Positions 35,386 through 43,878 of a stretch of 64,000 nt of DNA are shown one piece after another (position 1 is the stretch's first letter; each line of letters begins with the position of its first letter). The translations under genes and the position numbers were made by a program. This DNA comes from Mesorhizobium shangrilense (GTDB lineage: Bacteria; Pseudomonadota; Alphaproteobacteria; Rhizobiales; Rhizobiaceae). Location: the NCBI RefSeq assembly GCF_040537815.1, contig NZ_JBEWSZ010000001.1, positions 3,224,001-3,288,000 on the forward strand. Direction: 5' to 3'. A model generated the notes under the pieces. That model was given only the letters and a program-made list of their open reading frames with translations. It did not search any database and was not told the DNA's origin.

Positions 35386-35574
35386 TCAATGAGCGGCGCG
35401 GATCGGCAATGAGACCGAGCCTGGCACGGACAAGCCCTTGCTTTCGGTCTTGTCGCCGGCGGGAAACAGCAGGAGCGCTGCGGTGAACAGGGCCGCTGTC
35501 AGCGCACTGCTGACGACGAAGTCGCGGCGGGTGAAATCCTTCAGCGAGGTGCCAATTGCGATCCGTTTCGTCAT
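35386..35574 (-). CDS. 62-residue protein with twin-arginine-like membrane segment
   Basis: The ORF starts at the ATG at 35574, six bases after GGAG. The protein reads MTKRIAIGTSLKDFTRRDFVV, then a hydrophobic span SSALTAALFTAALLLFPAG, and a short polar tail. The RRDF plus hydrophobic stretch looks like a Tat signal or a single-span anchor, with nothing substantial after it. It is the first coding sequence after the predicted antitermination leader, 42 bp before narK. It could be a small membrane protein, a leader peptide or a remnant of a signal peptide from a lost nitrate-binding lipoprotein. I do not recognise a family. Confidence 0.5.
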   Translation of the reverse strand: MTKRIAIGTSLKDFTRRDFVVSSALTAALFTAALLLFPAGDKTESKGLSVPGSVSLPIRAAH

Positions 35575-35629
35575 CGTCGTCTCCGGTTGGACGCCGCCTG
35601 GGACCAGCGCCTTCGATTGCGTATCGACC

Positions 35630-35702
35630 AAAACAAAAAAGCCGCCGGCCAGATCTCGCGCGTCCGTACATCCGGGATCGCGTGTTGACCTGAGCGGCAG
35701 CT
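35630..35702 (-). terminator. Leader intrinsic terminator, predicted target of NasT antitermination
   Basis: On the minus strand AGCTGCCG (35702-35695) pairs with CGGCGGCT (35647-35640), eight pairs with one G-U, followed directly by TTTTTTGTTTT (35640-35630). The 47-base loop can fold further. It sits between the ANTAR-type hairpin and the first ORF of the nitrate operon, the position expected for attenuation. Confidence 0.65.
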
Positions 35703-35711
35703 TTGCCTGTG

Positions 35712-35753
35712 GGCGCCCGCCATTGGACGCCTGTTCGATTGCCCTGGAAGGGC
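35712..35753 (-). promoter_or_regulatory. ANTAR-type RNA hairpins for NasT in the nitrate leader
   Basis: The minus-strand hairpin GGCGTCC / GGGCGCC (35731-35725 and 35718-35712) closes a six-base loop AATGGC. This has A at loop position 1 and G at position 4, the known ANTAR recognition rule. A second stem GCCC/GGGC lies just before it (35753-35741), with a smaller loop (TTCCA) that is not canonical. Both would lie at the very start of the sigma-54 transcript. Confidence 0.6.
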
Positions 35754-35766
35754 TCGTTTATTTCAA

Positions 35767-35782
35767 AGCACGAACCGTGCCA
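35767..35782 (-). promoter_or_regulatory. Sigma-54 (-24/-12) promoter of the nitrate operon
   Basis: The minus strand reads TGGCACGGTTCGTGCT: GG and GC are separated by exactly ten bases, and TGGCACG matches the -24 consensus fully. The -12 box GTGCT departs from TTGCT at one base. The predicted start point is near 35757, just before the ANTAR hairpins. Confidence 0.7.
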
Positions 35783-35891
35783 GTTTTTGTTGAAAGGAAA
35801 ACCATAAATAAAATCAATGATGAGAAGCGATTGTCGCCGCGCGACCCCGCAGGCCGCAGAGGCCAAAGATTGTTCACTAGAGCCATTGCGC

Positions 35892-35915
35892 GCACAATTT
35901 TTGTGCAGCGCACAA
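35892..35915. promoter_or_regulatory. Candidate NtrC enhancer site
   Basis: GCACAATTTTTGTGC (35892-35906) fits GCAC-N7-GTGC, the NtrC core, and overlaps a second dyad TTGTGCAGCGCACAA (35901-35915). The centre is about 140 bp upstream of the predicted sigma-54 start, a typical enhancer distance. The site lies just beyond the nasS stop codon. Confidence 0.55.
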
Positions 35916-35932
35916 GAATGGCGCGGAAATGG

Positions 35933-37177
35933 TCAGCCTTCCGCGCTGCCCGATTTCTGGCGCGCGATATAGGCATCTATCTCGTCGGGATCGAAGATCT
36001 GGCCGTCGAAGAAACCGTCCGGGCCGAGCACCAGACCCGCCCCTGTCGCACCGACCGCGGTGGCCACGCGAAGCGCGCCCTCGACCTTCGCATTGGCGCC
36101 GGGAAATGCGACGCCAAGTGGCTTCAGCGCCGAGCGGTAGAGGTCGGGGCGGTAGCAATTCCGCGCGATTGCGAAGTTTTCAGGCGTGTGCGCCACATGC
36201 CCCCACCTTACCATCTGCGTGTAGAACCACAGCGCATGGCTCTTCCACGGAAAGTTCGCCGCCTTGTCGAAGGGCAAGAAGAAGTCGTCGATGCTCCGCT
36301 CCGCTCCACCGCCCAATTGGAGATGGCCGGTCAGGATCGGTATCTGGACGGCCGGCGGCAGGCCTAGAAAGCCGGGCTGCGCCATCACGTCAGCCAGTTC
36401 ACCATGGTTGCCCGGATCCTGGCACCAGCGCGCCGAATGATGCAGCGCGCGCAGCAGCGCCGCCAACGCCTCCGGCTTCTGCTCGGCCCAGGCCTTGCGC
36501 ACGCCGATTACCTTCTCCGGGCTGTTGCGCCACAACAGTGCCTTGACGGTGATGATGTGGCCGGTGCCGGCGGCGACCGCGGCGCTGTTCCAGGGCTCGC
36601 CGACGCAGTAGCCATCGATCCGGCTGGCGGCCAGCGCGTCGGCCATGAAGGGCGGCGGCACGATGACGATCTCGATCTCGCTGGAAGGATCGATGCCGCA
36701 GGCAGCAAGCCAGTAGCGCAGTTCGTAATTGTGCCCCGAATGCGGATGCACCACTGCGAAGCGCAGCGGATCATGACCGGCCACAGCACGCTCGCGAATG
36801 AGCGCACGAAGTGCGGCACCGGCGCGTGCCGGGTCGAGATCGGGTTCAGCGCCATGCGCCGCCATGCCGGCCCAGACGGCGTTGGAGATGGTGACGCAAT
36901 TGCCGCCGAGCCCCAGCGAGAACGGCACGATGGTCTCGGAAGCGAGCGGCGTCAGCCCGAGATTGCAGGCGAGTGGCATGGGTCCCAGCATATGCGCGAG
37001 ATCGAAGTGGCCTATGGCGATGCGGTCGCGGATGTTGGCCCAGGAGGTCTCGCGGTGCAGCGTCAGGTCAATGCCTTCGCGCGCAGCGAAACCAAGCTCG
37101 CCGGCCGCAACCAGCACGGCGCTGTCGAAGAGCGGCATGAAGCCGGCTGTGATCTGGTGCTCGGCGCCCATGCTCAT
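35933..37177 (-). CDS. nasS: Nitrate sensor NasS (NrtA/CmpA-like, cytoplasmic)
   Basis: The 414-residue protein resembles nitrate-binding NrtA/CmpA proteins: ITAGFMPLFDSAVLVAAGELGFAAREGIDL split over residues 8-40, FDLAHMLGPMPLACNLGL, HPHSGHNYELRYWLAACGI, IDGYCVGEPWNSAA and NFPWKSHALWFYTQMVRWG. It has no signal peptide, so it stays in the cytoplasm, as NasS does. Known NasS holds NasT inactive and releases it when nitrate binds. It starts four bases inside the end of nasT (ATGA overlap), and the structural operon promoter begins right after its stop. Confidence 0.9.
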   Translation of the reverse strand: MSMGAEHQITAGFMPLFDSAVLVAAGELGFAAREGIDLTLHRETSWANIRDRIAIGHFDLAHMLGPMPLACNLGLTPLASETIVPFSLGLGGNCVTISNAVWAGMAAHGAEPDLDPARAGAALRALIRERAVAGHDPLRFAVVHPHSGHNYELRYWLAACGIDPSSEIEIVIVPPPFMADALAASRIDGYCVGEPWNSAAVAAGTGHIITVKALLWRNSPEKVIGVRKAWAEQKPEALAALLRALHHSARWCQDPGNHGELADVMAQPGFLGLPPAVQIPILTGHLQLGGGAERSIDDFFLPFDKAANFPWKSHALWFYTQMVRWGHVAHTPENFAIARNCYRPDLYRSALKPLGVAFPGANAKVEGALRVATAVGATGAGLVLGPDGFFDGQIFDPDEIDAYIARQKSGSAEG

Positions 37178-37776
37178 TCGTCCTCCGCCGGTCCCAGCAG
37201 CCCGGCGGCGGTCACCAGGCTCTGGGCGATGTCGCTGATCTTGCGGTTCTGGTTCATCGCCGTCTTGCGCAGAAGCGTGTAGGCGGCCTCTTCGCTGAGG
37301 CCGCGCGACTTCATCAGTATGCCCTTGGCGCGGTCGATCACCTTGCGGTTCTCGAGTTCTCCGCGGACTTCTTCCAGTTCGCGCGCCATGCGCGAAAAAG
37401 CGTTGAAGCGGCTGACGGCCATATCGAGGATCGGCTTGACCCGCTCTTGCCTCAAGCCGTCGACGACATAGGCCGACACGCCGGCATCGACCGCCGCCTC
37501 GATCGAAGCCTGGTCGGATCGATCGACGAACATGGCGATCGGCCGCTTCACCGCGCGCGACAGCTGGAACATGTTTTCGAGCATGTCGCGGTTGGGATTT
37601 TCGAGATCGATAACGATGACATCGGGTTCGATCTCGGCGATCCGTCGCGCAATGCCGGTCACGTCATGGATGACGGTGACCTGCTCATGGCCGGCGTCGC
37701 GCAGCCCCGCCTCGATGATCGCGGCACGGATGCGGTTCTCGTCTATCACCAGGACGGCTAGGGAGGATCGGACCAT
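37174..37776 (-). CDS. nasT: ANTAR-domain RNA-binding antiterminator NasT
   Basis: The 200-residue protein has a receiver-like domain (SLAVLVIDENRIRAAIIEAGL to VDAGVSAYVVDGL) followed by an ANTAR domain near 130-190 (KVIDRAKGILMKSRGLSEEAAYTLLRKTAM). The receiver keeps an acidic pair near DEN, but in NasT regulation comes from NasS binding rather than phosphate. It prevents leader termination by holding the RNA hairpins of the nitrate operon. The frame is open to 37842; MVRSSLAV at 37776 aligns with the family start. It is upstream of and overlaps nasS. Confidence 0.92.
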   Translation of the reverse strand: MVRSSLAVLVIDENRIRAAIIEAGLRDAGHEQVTVIHDVTGIARRIAEIEPDVIVIDLENPNRDMLENMFQLSRAVKRPIAMFVDRSDQASIEAAVDAGVSAYVVDGLRQERVKPILDMAVSRFNAFSRMARELEEVRGELENRKVIDRAKGILMKSRGLSEEAAYTLLRKTAMNQNRKISDIAQSLVTAAGLLGPAEDE

Positions 37777-37974
37777 GTCGACATTCTGCCCAGACCGCAA
37801 AATTGTGCAATGCGGCATAGTCATGTCGGCGGCCAGGTACACATGGTGCGCGACGGTAGGCTGGAATTCTCGAGGGGAGTGGCGGCAACTCCTTAATCCT
37901 CATGCTCCGATCAAGGCGCCGTTAGGCAGCAGAGAACATGGGCGGCGCAAACATGGCGCGATTGTACCCCAAAG

Positions 37975-38874
37975 TTAGATATCGTGGCCTTGGGAAACGC
38001 GATTCACTACCGAAATGAAATCTGCGACCAGTTTGTTCGGCGTACCCCGATAACCGATAGCAATGACGCATTCACGCATGTCGCAAATCGGCCTGAAGAC
38101 CACGCCTGGCCGAGCATAGTATTGCGCGGTGCTGTCGGCAGTGATGCTTATGCCACGCCCGGATGCGACCGCCTGAAGCTCGGATTCGACAGTGGCCGCC
38201 TCGAACACGACTTTCGCCGGCCTGTCGACGCGATAGTCGTTTGCCAGCCAGTAGTCGCGCCATATGCCCGCCACCGGCGCAGCGATGATAGGCTCGTCTA
38301 GAATATCGTCGAGCACAACCGTTTCCTGCCTACTAAGGCGGTGCCCTGTAGGGAGGCATGCGACACATTTCTCCCGCGCGATTTCGACAATGTTGATGTC
38401 GTCGAAGTCGATTGGTGGTCGAATGATGCCACAATCGACCTTGCCGTCTCTCAGGCCGGCACTCGGATCCCAGAAATCAAACTCCTGCAGATGCAAGGTG
38501 GCCCCCGGACGAATTCGTTCAAACTCTCGAATGATCGCCGGAATAAACTGCACGGCGGTGCCGATCATATAACCAACGCGCAATTCGTTCTTGAGAGCGA
38601 GTTGCAGCGACCTCGCCTCACCGTGCAGTGCTTCGAGCGACTGGCTGAGCGCCCGCGCCCTCACCAACAACCTTTCGCCTGACGGCGTTAGGCTGACGCT
38701 ACGGGTTGTGCGCTCGAACACCGGAAAACCCAAACTCTGTTCCAGTTGCATGATGGTCTGCGACAAAGCTGGTTGTGAAACATTCAGCTTCCTGGCGGCG
38801 CGCGCGAAACTTTTCTCACTCGCCACGGCGATGAAGGAATGTATATGGCGAAGCTGGATATTCATAAGCGTCAC
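37975..38874 (-). CDS. LysR family transcriptional regulator
   Basis: The 299-residue protein has the LysR winged helix at 6-65 (LRHIHSFIAVASEKSFARAARKLNVSQPALSQTIMQLEQSLG in two blocks) and the periplasmic-fold co-inducer domain (LRVGYMIGTAVQFIPAIIREF). An alternative start three codons in begins MNIQLRHIH. It is divergent from the class III aminotransferase gene with 81 bp between, the normal LysR layout, so it should control that gene. Confidence 0.93.
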   Translation of the reverse strand: MTLMNIQLRHIHSFIAVASEKSFARAARKLNVSQPALSQTIMQLEQSLGFPVFERTTRSVSLTPSGERLLVRARALSQSLEALHGEARSLQLALKNELRVGYMIGTAVQFIPAIIREFERIRPGATLHLQEFDFWDPSAGLRDGKVDCGIIRPPIDFDDINIVEIAREKCVACLPTGHRLSRQETVVLDDILDEPIIAAPVAGIWRDYWLANDYRVDRPAKVVFEAATVESELQAVASGRGISITADSTAQYYARPGVVFRPICDMRECVIAIGYRGTPNKLVADFISVVNRVSQGHDI

Positions 38875-38955
38875 GAATTAATCGTTCCGCTATTCGTCCT
38901 TGTTGTCAAGCGGTTCCACTCGATAATTGGTCGATCCCAACAGGTGAGGTGAGCC

Positions 38956-40287
38956 ATGAATATCAGCCAGACGGACACGTCTCATTTCGGAAACGTCCTG
39001 GAACAGGGTAAGCGGTCCCTAATCCACGATCCGTTGGAGGGCGACCAGACAAAGATTACGCTGGTGCGAGCCAAGGGCTCGTATGTCTGGGACGACCAGG
39101 GCCGGCAATATCTCGACTGCACCTCCCAGGCCTGGTCGAACAATCTCGGCGCTAATGATCCACGCGTGGTGGAAGCGGCGATCGCCCAGTTGCGCGAAAT
39201 CACCCACGCCCGGCCAAACTTCAACACAATCCCACTGCTCCAACTCACCGCGAAGCTGCGCGAGATCTCGCCCGGCGACTTGAATCGCATCGGCTATTGC
39301 CTGCATGGCAGCCTGGCGGTCGAAATGGCAATGAAGCTGGCCTTCAAAAACAAGCCTGGGCGCCACAATATCATCGTGCTGCAGGACGCCTACCATGGCC
39401 GTTCGCTGACCACGATGGCTGCGAGTTGGCCGCATCCAAACAACCCTTTCCTGCCGATCCAGCCGCGCTTCACCCGTGTGCCGCATCCGGACCCCTATCG
39501 TCCGCGACTGGGCATGGATGTCGAGATGGAATCGAAACTCTGCCTTCAACTGCTGGAAGAGACGATCCACAAGGGCGTCGACGGCGGTGTCGTCGCCATC
39601 ATGATTGAGCCAATCCCTGGCAATGGCGGTCACATTGCTCTGCCGCTGTCTTTCCTTAAAGGCGTACGTGACATCTGCGACCGGCACGACATCATCCTGA
39701 TCTGGGACGAGATCCAGAGTTGCTTCGGCCGAACAGGCGCAATGTTCGCCGCCGATTATTTCGGCATCGTTCCGGACATCATGACCTTCGGCAAGGGCAT
39801 CAGCGGAGGCTTCCCTCTGGCCGGCATCCTTGCAAGTGAGCGGCTGAACGGCTTTGAATCGGGAGAGGATGCGCTGACCTTCGGTCAGTTTCCGGTCTCG
39901 ATGGCGGCGGCCGTCGCCACGATCGACGCGATCATTGACGACGATCTGTGCGGTAAGGCGCGCGACCATGGTGCGTTTGCAACGCAGCGACTCCACGAGA
40001 TGGCGGACCGCCGCAAGCTGATTGGCGACATCCGCGGCCCCGGCCTGTTCGTCTCGCTCGAACTCGTCAAAGACCGGGTTAGCAAAGAGCCAGCCACAAA
40101 GGCTGCCTCGGAAGTGTATCGACGCGGCCTCGAGAAGGGTGTCCTCTTTGGCGAAAGCCGCTATGCCGGCCTCGGCAACCTGATCAAGGTGAAGCCGCCG
40201 CTGGACTGCACACATGAAGACATGTCGCATGCACTCGACGTGCTCGACGACGTGCTCGGTTCGATCGAGGCGGACGGAATCGCTTAA
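38956..40287 (+). CDS. Class III PLP-dependent aminotransferase
   Basis: The 443-residue enzyme has GSLAVEMAMKLAFK where many relatives have GSEAVEAA, then QDAYHGRSLTTMA, MIEPIPGNGG, the cofactor aspartate in IWDEIQSCFGRTG and the Schiff-base lysine in TFGKGISGGFPLAG. The start is backed by GAGGTGAG before the ATG. It transfers an omega-amino group of an unknown amine or amino acid. It has its own divergent LysR regulator. The serine-leucine variation in the first motif may shift substrate choice. A decayed paralogue lies 0.9 kb downstream. Confidence 0.92.
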   Translation: MNISQTDTSHFGNVLEQGKRSLIHDPLEGDQTKITLVRAKGSYVWDDQGRQYLDCTSQAWSNNLGANDPRVVEAAIAQLREITHARPNFNTIPLLQLTAKLREISPGDLNRIGYCLHGSLAVEMAMKLAFKNKPGRHNIIVLQDAYHGRSLTTMAASWPHPNNPFLPIQPRFTRVPHPDPYRPRLGMDVEMESKLCLQLLEETIHKGVDGGVVAIMIEPIPGNGGHIALPLSFLKGVRDICDRHDIILIWDEIQSCFGRTGAMFAADYFGIVPDIMTFGKGISGGFPLAGILASERLNGFESGEDALTFGQFPVSMAAAVATIDAIIDDDLCGKARDHGAFATQRLHEMADRRKLIGDIRGPGLFVSLELVKDRVSKEPATKAASEVYRRGLEKGVLFGESRYAGLGNLIKVKPPLDCTHEDMSHALDVLDDVLGSIEADGIA

Positions 40288-41125
40288 CTGGCCAAGAGAA
40301 TGTGCAACAGCCAGCGGAAGAAGACCACCCTCAACGCCTGCTGCGCGGTATGAGATTGGCGCGTGGATAATAACGAAAAAGAAGACTACGATACCGGGGA
40401 AAAAGGAGGCGGACGGACCGCTCCGCTTCTCGTTGCGGACTGCATAGGCGGTGACGCGGACGGCTCGGTGCGCGTGTCTGGGAGATCAAAGCACGCTGAC
40501 GTCACGAGCACAAGAAAGCAAATTTCATTTGGTCCATGTGAGCCAAGCCATGCTTCATTCGTTGATCTGGGCGAGATTCGCCTGCGAGCTTGAACAAGAA
40601 TTGAGAGATTCAGCCGCGAAATCAAGAATCTCGAATAGCAATCCCGATAGGGAGATCCCTGGCTATTGGCGGGATGTCCCTATGATCGCCGCCGAAGTTA
40701 CTTATGATCAAATCGGAACCACAAATTCCTCGACAAATACAATATAAATCAAGACCGCATCCGAGTCGTCTGAATATATAACGGTCATATTTTATGACCC
40801 TATCACAAATCCCAGTTATAAATCGTACGGTGCCCACGGTAAATTATTGAACGAAAATCGCCTCTAACTGCGCGCGGTCAGCACTATCCTCGGGGCGCCT
40901 CTTGTAACGCCAATATTCAAAGAATCTTATATTTTGGCGCGCCACAGACTGCCAACGCGAAAAGGGGATCGATCGACACCCGGCCGAAGTCCCACCATGA
41001 GCTCTGCTTTTTCCTCTTCCGTTTTCGAGGCTTCAATCAAAGGTCGATTGCTCCCGATATTTTAGGCCCGTGCGCGTTGCACCGGAAGCGCAGCCCCCCA
41101 AACACCGCCAGGGCCGCTACGAAGG
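40288..41125. other. Gene-poor, partly AT-rich stretch
   Basis: No credible gene is seen in this 838 bp. Short frames lack ribosome sites and known motifs. The part from about 40700 to 40960 is clearly AT-richer than its surroundings, for example around the repeated ATAAAT and TATATA-like runs near 40750-40850. With the broken aminotransferase just beyond, it looks like decayed or recombined DNA. Confidence 0.4.
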
Positions 41126-41690
41126 TCAACAATCCGAGCCAAAGTCCTTGATGTATCCTTCAATCATTTCAAACATTTCCTCCAGCTGACGTTCTATCGT
41201 GATCATAGGAGGACACAGCGCACGGTATCCTCGACGCTGCGGCTAATCAGGCCTCTGCTCAAAAGCAGCTCCTGAAAGGCCGCGCCACGCTCACCCAATC
41301 GGACTTTCAGCAGCGGCGTTTGATTCAAACGCTCCTATCAAGCCGGCCGACCGGGCCTCCCGTACGAGGCCGCACGGCAGAATTTGGTCAAGCTGCCATC
41401 TGAACCGTGGAGCAAGACGCCGAACGCTGCCCACTAGGTCGCGCTCCTCAATGATTCGGATATTCTCCAGTGCCACCGCGGCGGCCACGGGATGGCCGCT
41501 ACCCGTAAATCCGTGAGCGAACACACCAATCACGATCTGTCATCAGGACTGCCCCTATCGGCTGACAGGACGATGAAAGCTGCTTCGACAAGATCAGCAA
41601 GTTCGATTGGATGCCGAACGCCTGGCAGGCGAACACGTTGCCAGTCCGGCCGGTGCGTCGCAGGGCCTTATCGCCGCCGCCTATAGCCTA
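41126..41690 (-). pseudogene. Frameshifted remnant of a class III aminotransferase
   Basis: Three minus-strand frames give consecutive pieces of one aminotransferase C-terminal half. Near 41660-41540 reads GRTGNVFACQAFGIQSNLL and PIGAVLMTD. From 41533 reads VFAHGFTGSGHPVAAAVALEN and GLVREARSAGLIGAFE. From about 41240 to the stop at 41126 reads CPPMITIERQLEEMFEMIEGYI. The N-terminal 250 residues, with the cofactor aspartate, are missing, and the first frame breaks within the catalytic domain. At least two frameshifts separate the pieces. It is a dead paralogue of the enzymes at 1.0 and 39 kb. Confidence 0.75.
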
Positions 41691-41824
41691 TCACCGCATG
41701 CCAATTCACAGCCCCTTTCCTTCGAACCAACCCAAAAGCATTGACATAGGGCGCAATACAAACGCCAAGGCCGCGCCTCCAAAATGAAGGCGCGGCCCCA
41801 TGATTGCGACTGTGACTGCGTGCT

Positions 41825-43312
41825 TTATAGCTTCTTCGGAGCTAGGTCCGGCGGGCCCGCCCTTCCCGTGGCAAGATCACCACGCAGCTTTAAGAGCCAC
41901 CACGTGGCACCGATTGCCAGCATAAACATCGTCATGAACGCCCCAGGGTGACTTTCGTCAGGAATTGAGAACGTCGCAATGACAACGAGAGTCCAGAGAA
42001 CGCCCACACCGATGGTCGGAACAAGCCAAGCTCCAAGGCCGAAGGCGTCAATCGGCGCCGACGGAATGCGCCTGCCACGATGGGCTAGATATGCACCAAC
42101 AAGGGTCAAGAAATAGGTCAGATAATAGGTCAGACCAACCATCGAGTAGATCGCGGCCACAAACCCACCGTTGGCAACGTTCATCACAATCGCGATGGCA
42201 GTAACCACGATAATTGCAACCACAGGCGTTCCCGTGCGCTCATTGACCCCCATCAAATGCTTGGAACCGGGGAGCATTCTGTCACGTGACAAGGCGTAGA
42301 TCATCCGCGTGGCAACGGCCATGTTGGCGATCAGGCACGCGAAAATCGAGGCGAATGCGACAAACAGCATGAGAAGGGCGGCAAAGTTTCCAAAACGCAG
42401 CCGAACGATGGCAATGACCGGGTTTTCTGGATGCGCCAGAAAGTCCGCGACGGGGCCGGGAATAGCCAGGGCAAGCAAGGCGAAGAGACCAACCCCGAAA
42501 ATGCTAGACACGGCGACGGCGCGGATCATGGCCTGTGCAGCGGCGCGGCGCGGATCCAGGGTCTCTTCTGCCAAATCCGCGGCACCCTCCCATCCCAGCA
42601 ACACGTTGACTGGGAGCAACATCGCAAGCGCAAACGTTGTCAGCGACAGCGGCTCTCCGCTGGCCGGCGTGGTGTCAACCAACAGGCCGAAGCCCTGGCT
42701 GTCGCCAAAGACGAAAAAAACACCGACAATAAGTCCGGCCATCAAGACAACAGTTCCGAGCAACTCTACAACCGCCCCAACGTCGTTTATCTTGCTAGCG
42801 ACTTTGATGCCAAAGATGTTGATCGCGCAGACGACAATTGTCGCCGAGATACTGAGCGCCTGCACCTGCCCTTGTGTCGGATTAGCCCAGATCTCAGGGG
42901 CAAAAACTGAACCGATGGCCGCCGCCGTACCGGCCGTGCCAGCCATGAACGAGATCATGGCGATCCAGCCCGTGAACCAGCCATAGCTCTTGTTCACGAG
43001 GCGGCTGGACCACTGATAGGCATAGCCGGTGACTGGGATACGGGCCGACAAATGCGAGTAAACCAGCACGATGCAGGAGACAAAAGGAATGACCAGAAAC
43101 CAGAGCAACACGCCAAACCCGCCAACCCGGTTGAACGGATCTGAGAACAGAGTAATAACGCCGGTGTTGATCGACACCATTGAAAATGCCAAACAGAAAG
43201 ACGTAAACGGACTCATCGTCCGGTGAAGCTTTTGAGTATAACCAAGTGCTGCGAGGTCAGCTTCGTCATTTGAGTCAACGAGCAGGCTAGCGCGCTCATA
43301 AGTTGTGGTCAT
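41825..43312 (-). CDS. APC superfamily amino acid permease
   Basis: The 495-residue protein has twelve predicted membrane spans and amino acid/polyamine/organocation features: FTSFCLAFSMVSINTGVITLFSDPFNRVGG, SRLVNKSYGWFTGWIAMISF, VLLGWEGAADLAEETLDPRRAAAQAMIRAV and SRDRMLPGSKHLMGVNERTGTPV. The EGAADLAEET block resembles GABA- and amine-permease members. It probably imports an amino acid or amine by proton or sodium coupling. It lies 0.57 kb downstream of the DegT gene in the same direction, but the gap suggests its own transcript. Confidence 0.9.
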   Translation of the reverse strand: MTTTYERASLLVDSNDEADLAALGYTQKLHRTMSPFTSFCLAFSMVSINTGVITLFSDPFNRVGGFGVLLWFLVIPFVSCIVLVYSHLSARIPVTGYAYQWSSRLVNKSYGWFTGWIAMISFMAGTAGTAAAIGSVFAPEIWANPTQGQVQALSISATIVVCAINIFGIKVASKINDVGAVVELLGTVVLMAGLIVGVFFVFGDSQGFGLLVDTTPASGEPLSLTTFALAMLLPVNVLLGWEGAADLAEETLDPRRAAAQAMIRAVAVSSIFGVGLFALLALAIPGPVADFLAHPENPVIAIVRLRFGNFAALLMLFVAFASIFACLIANMAVATRMIYALSRDRMLPGSKHLMGVNERTGTPVVAIIVVTAIAIVMNVANGGFVAAIYSMVGLTYYLTYFLTLVGAYLAHRGRRIPSAPIDAFGLGAWLVPTIGVGVLWTLVVIATFSIPDESHPGAFMTMFMLAIGATWWLLKLRGDLATGRAGPPDLAPKKL

Positions 43313-43878
43313 GCGAGTCCCCTTTATAGTGCCGTCGTAAATCGCGGCGTTGGGACGTATGTTAGGTACGAAGCCGTCGCCCTAGAAATACATTTTTCAA
43401 CATGATTTATTGGCTCTGCTTATTAATCAACGAGCGAAACATTCGAGCTCGACAGCCATCGACAATGAGGTCGCACAAGCGAACTTGGGCAATTTGTCGA
43501 TGGATTTTTACGCCTGATCACGCCCTCACGCCAATCCTCTGCTAACTTAAGTTAGGACGCGTCCGCTTGGGTCTCCCACTCCGGATTCACCCCAGTGCGG
43601 CAGGTGCTATCGTCGAAGGAAGAATATGGCTCCCAAGCCAAAAGCATCTTAGCGTTCGCGGCGCTGGTGAGGTGTCGTGATGGGGTTGGATGGGATCGAA
43701 AAATAGCTGATAGCCGCATGGACAAGGCACGAGGCGCCACGCTGTCAGGCTCTTGGCAAGCGCAGCGGGGTTGGCTGCAAAACTCCAGCTGTGCGAGAGC
43801 ATGCAGTTGCTGTTTCAATCTCGTGTCGATGGACAGTTTGGAACTTTCCCGTGAACCGCATCGCGTCGCCATGAAATG
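43313..43878. other. Gene-free stretch upstream of the APC permease
   Basis: This 566-bp stretch holds the permease promoter side (43313-43550, AT-rich with several TTTATTA-like patches). A minus-strand frame of 106 codons at 43552-43872 has no recognisable product, no ribosome site and high arginine/serine content. I treat it as chance. The DegT stop codon lies at its right edge. Confidence 0.4.

Noticed and set aside
39019..40230. 403-codon open frame on the minus strand
   Set aside because: It is antisense to the class III aminotransferase at 38956-40287, which has all catalytic motifs; no ribosome site or domain is seen.
43552..43872. 106-codon minus-strand ORF upstream of the APC permease
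   Set aside because: Composition is atypical, there is no ribosome site, and I do not recognise a family.
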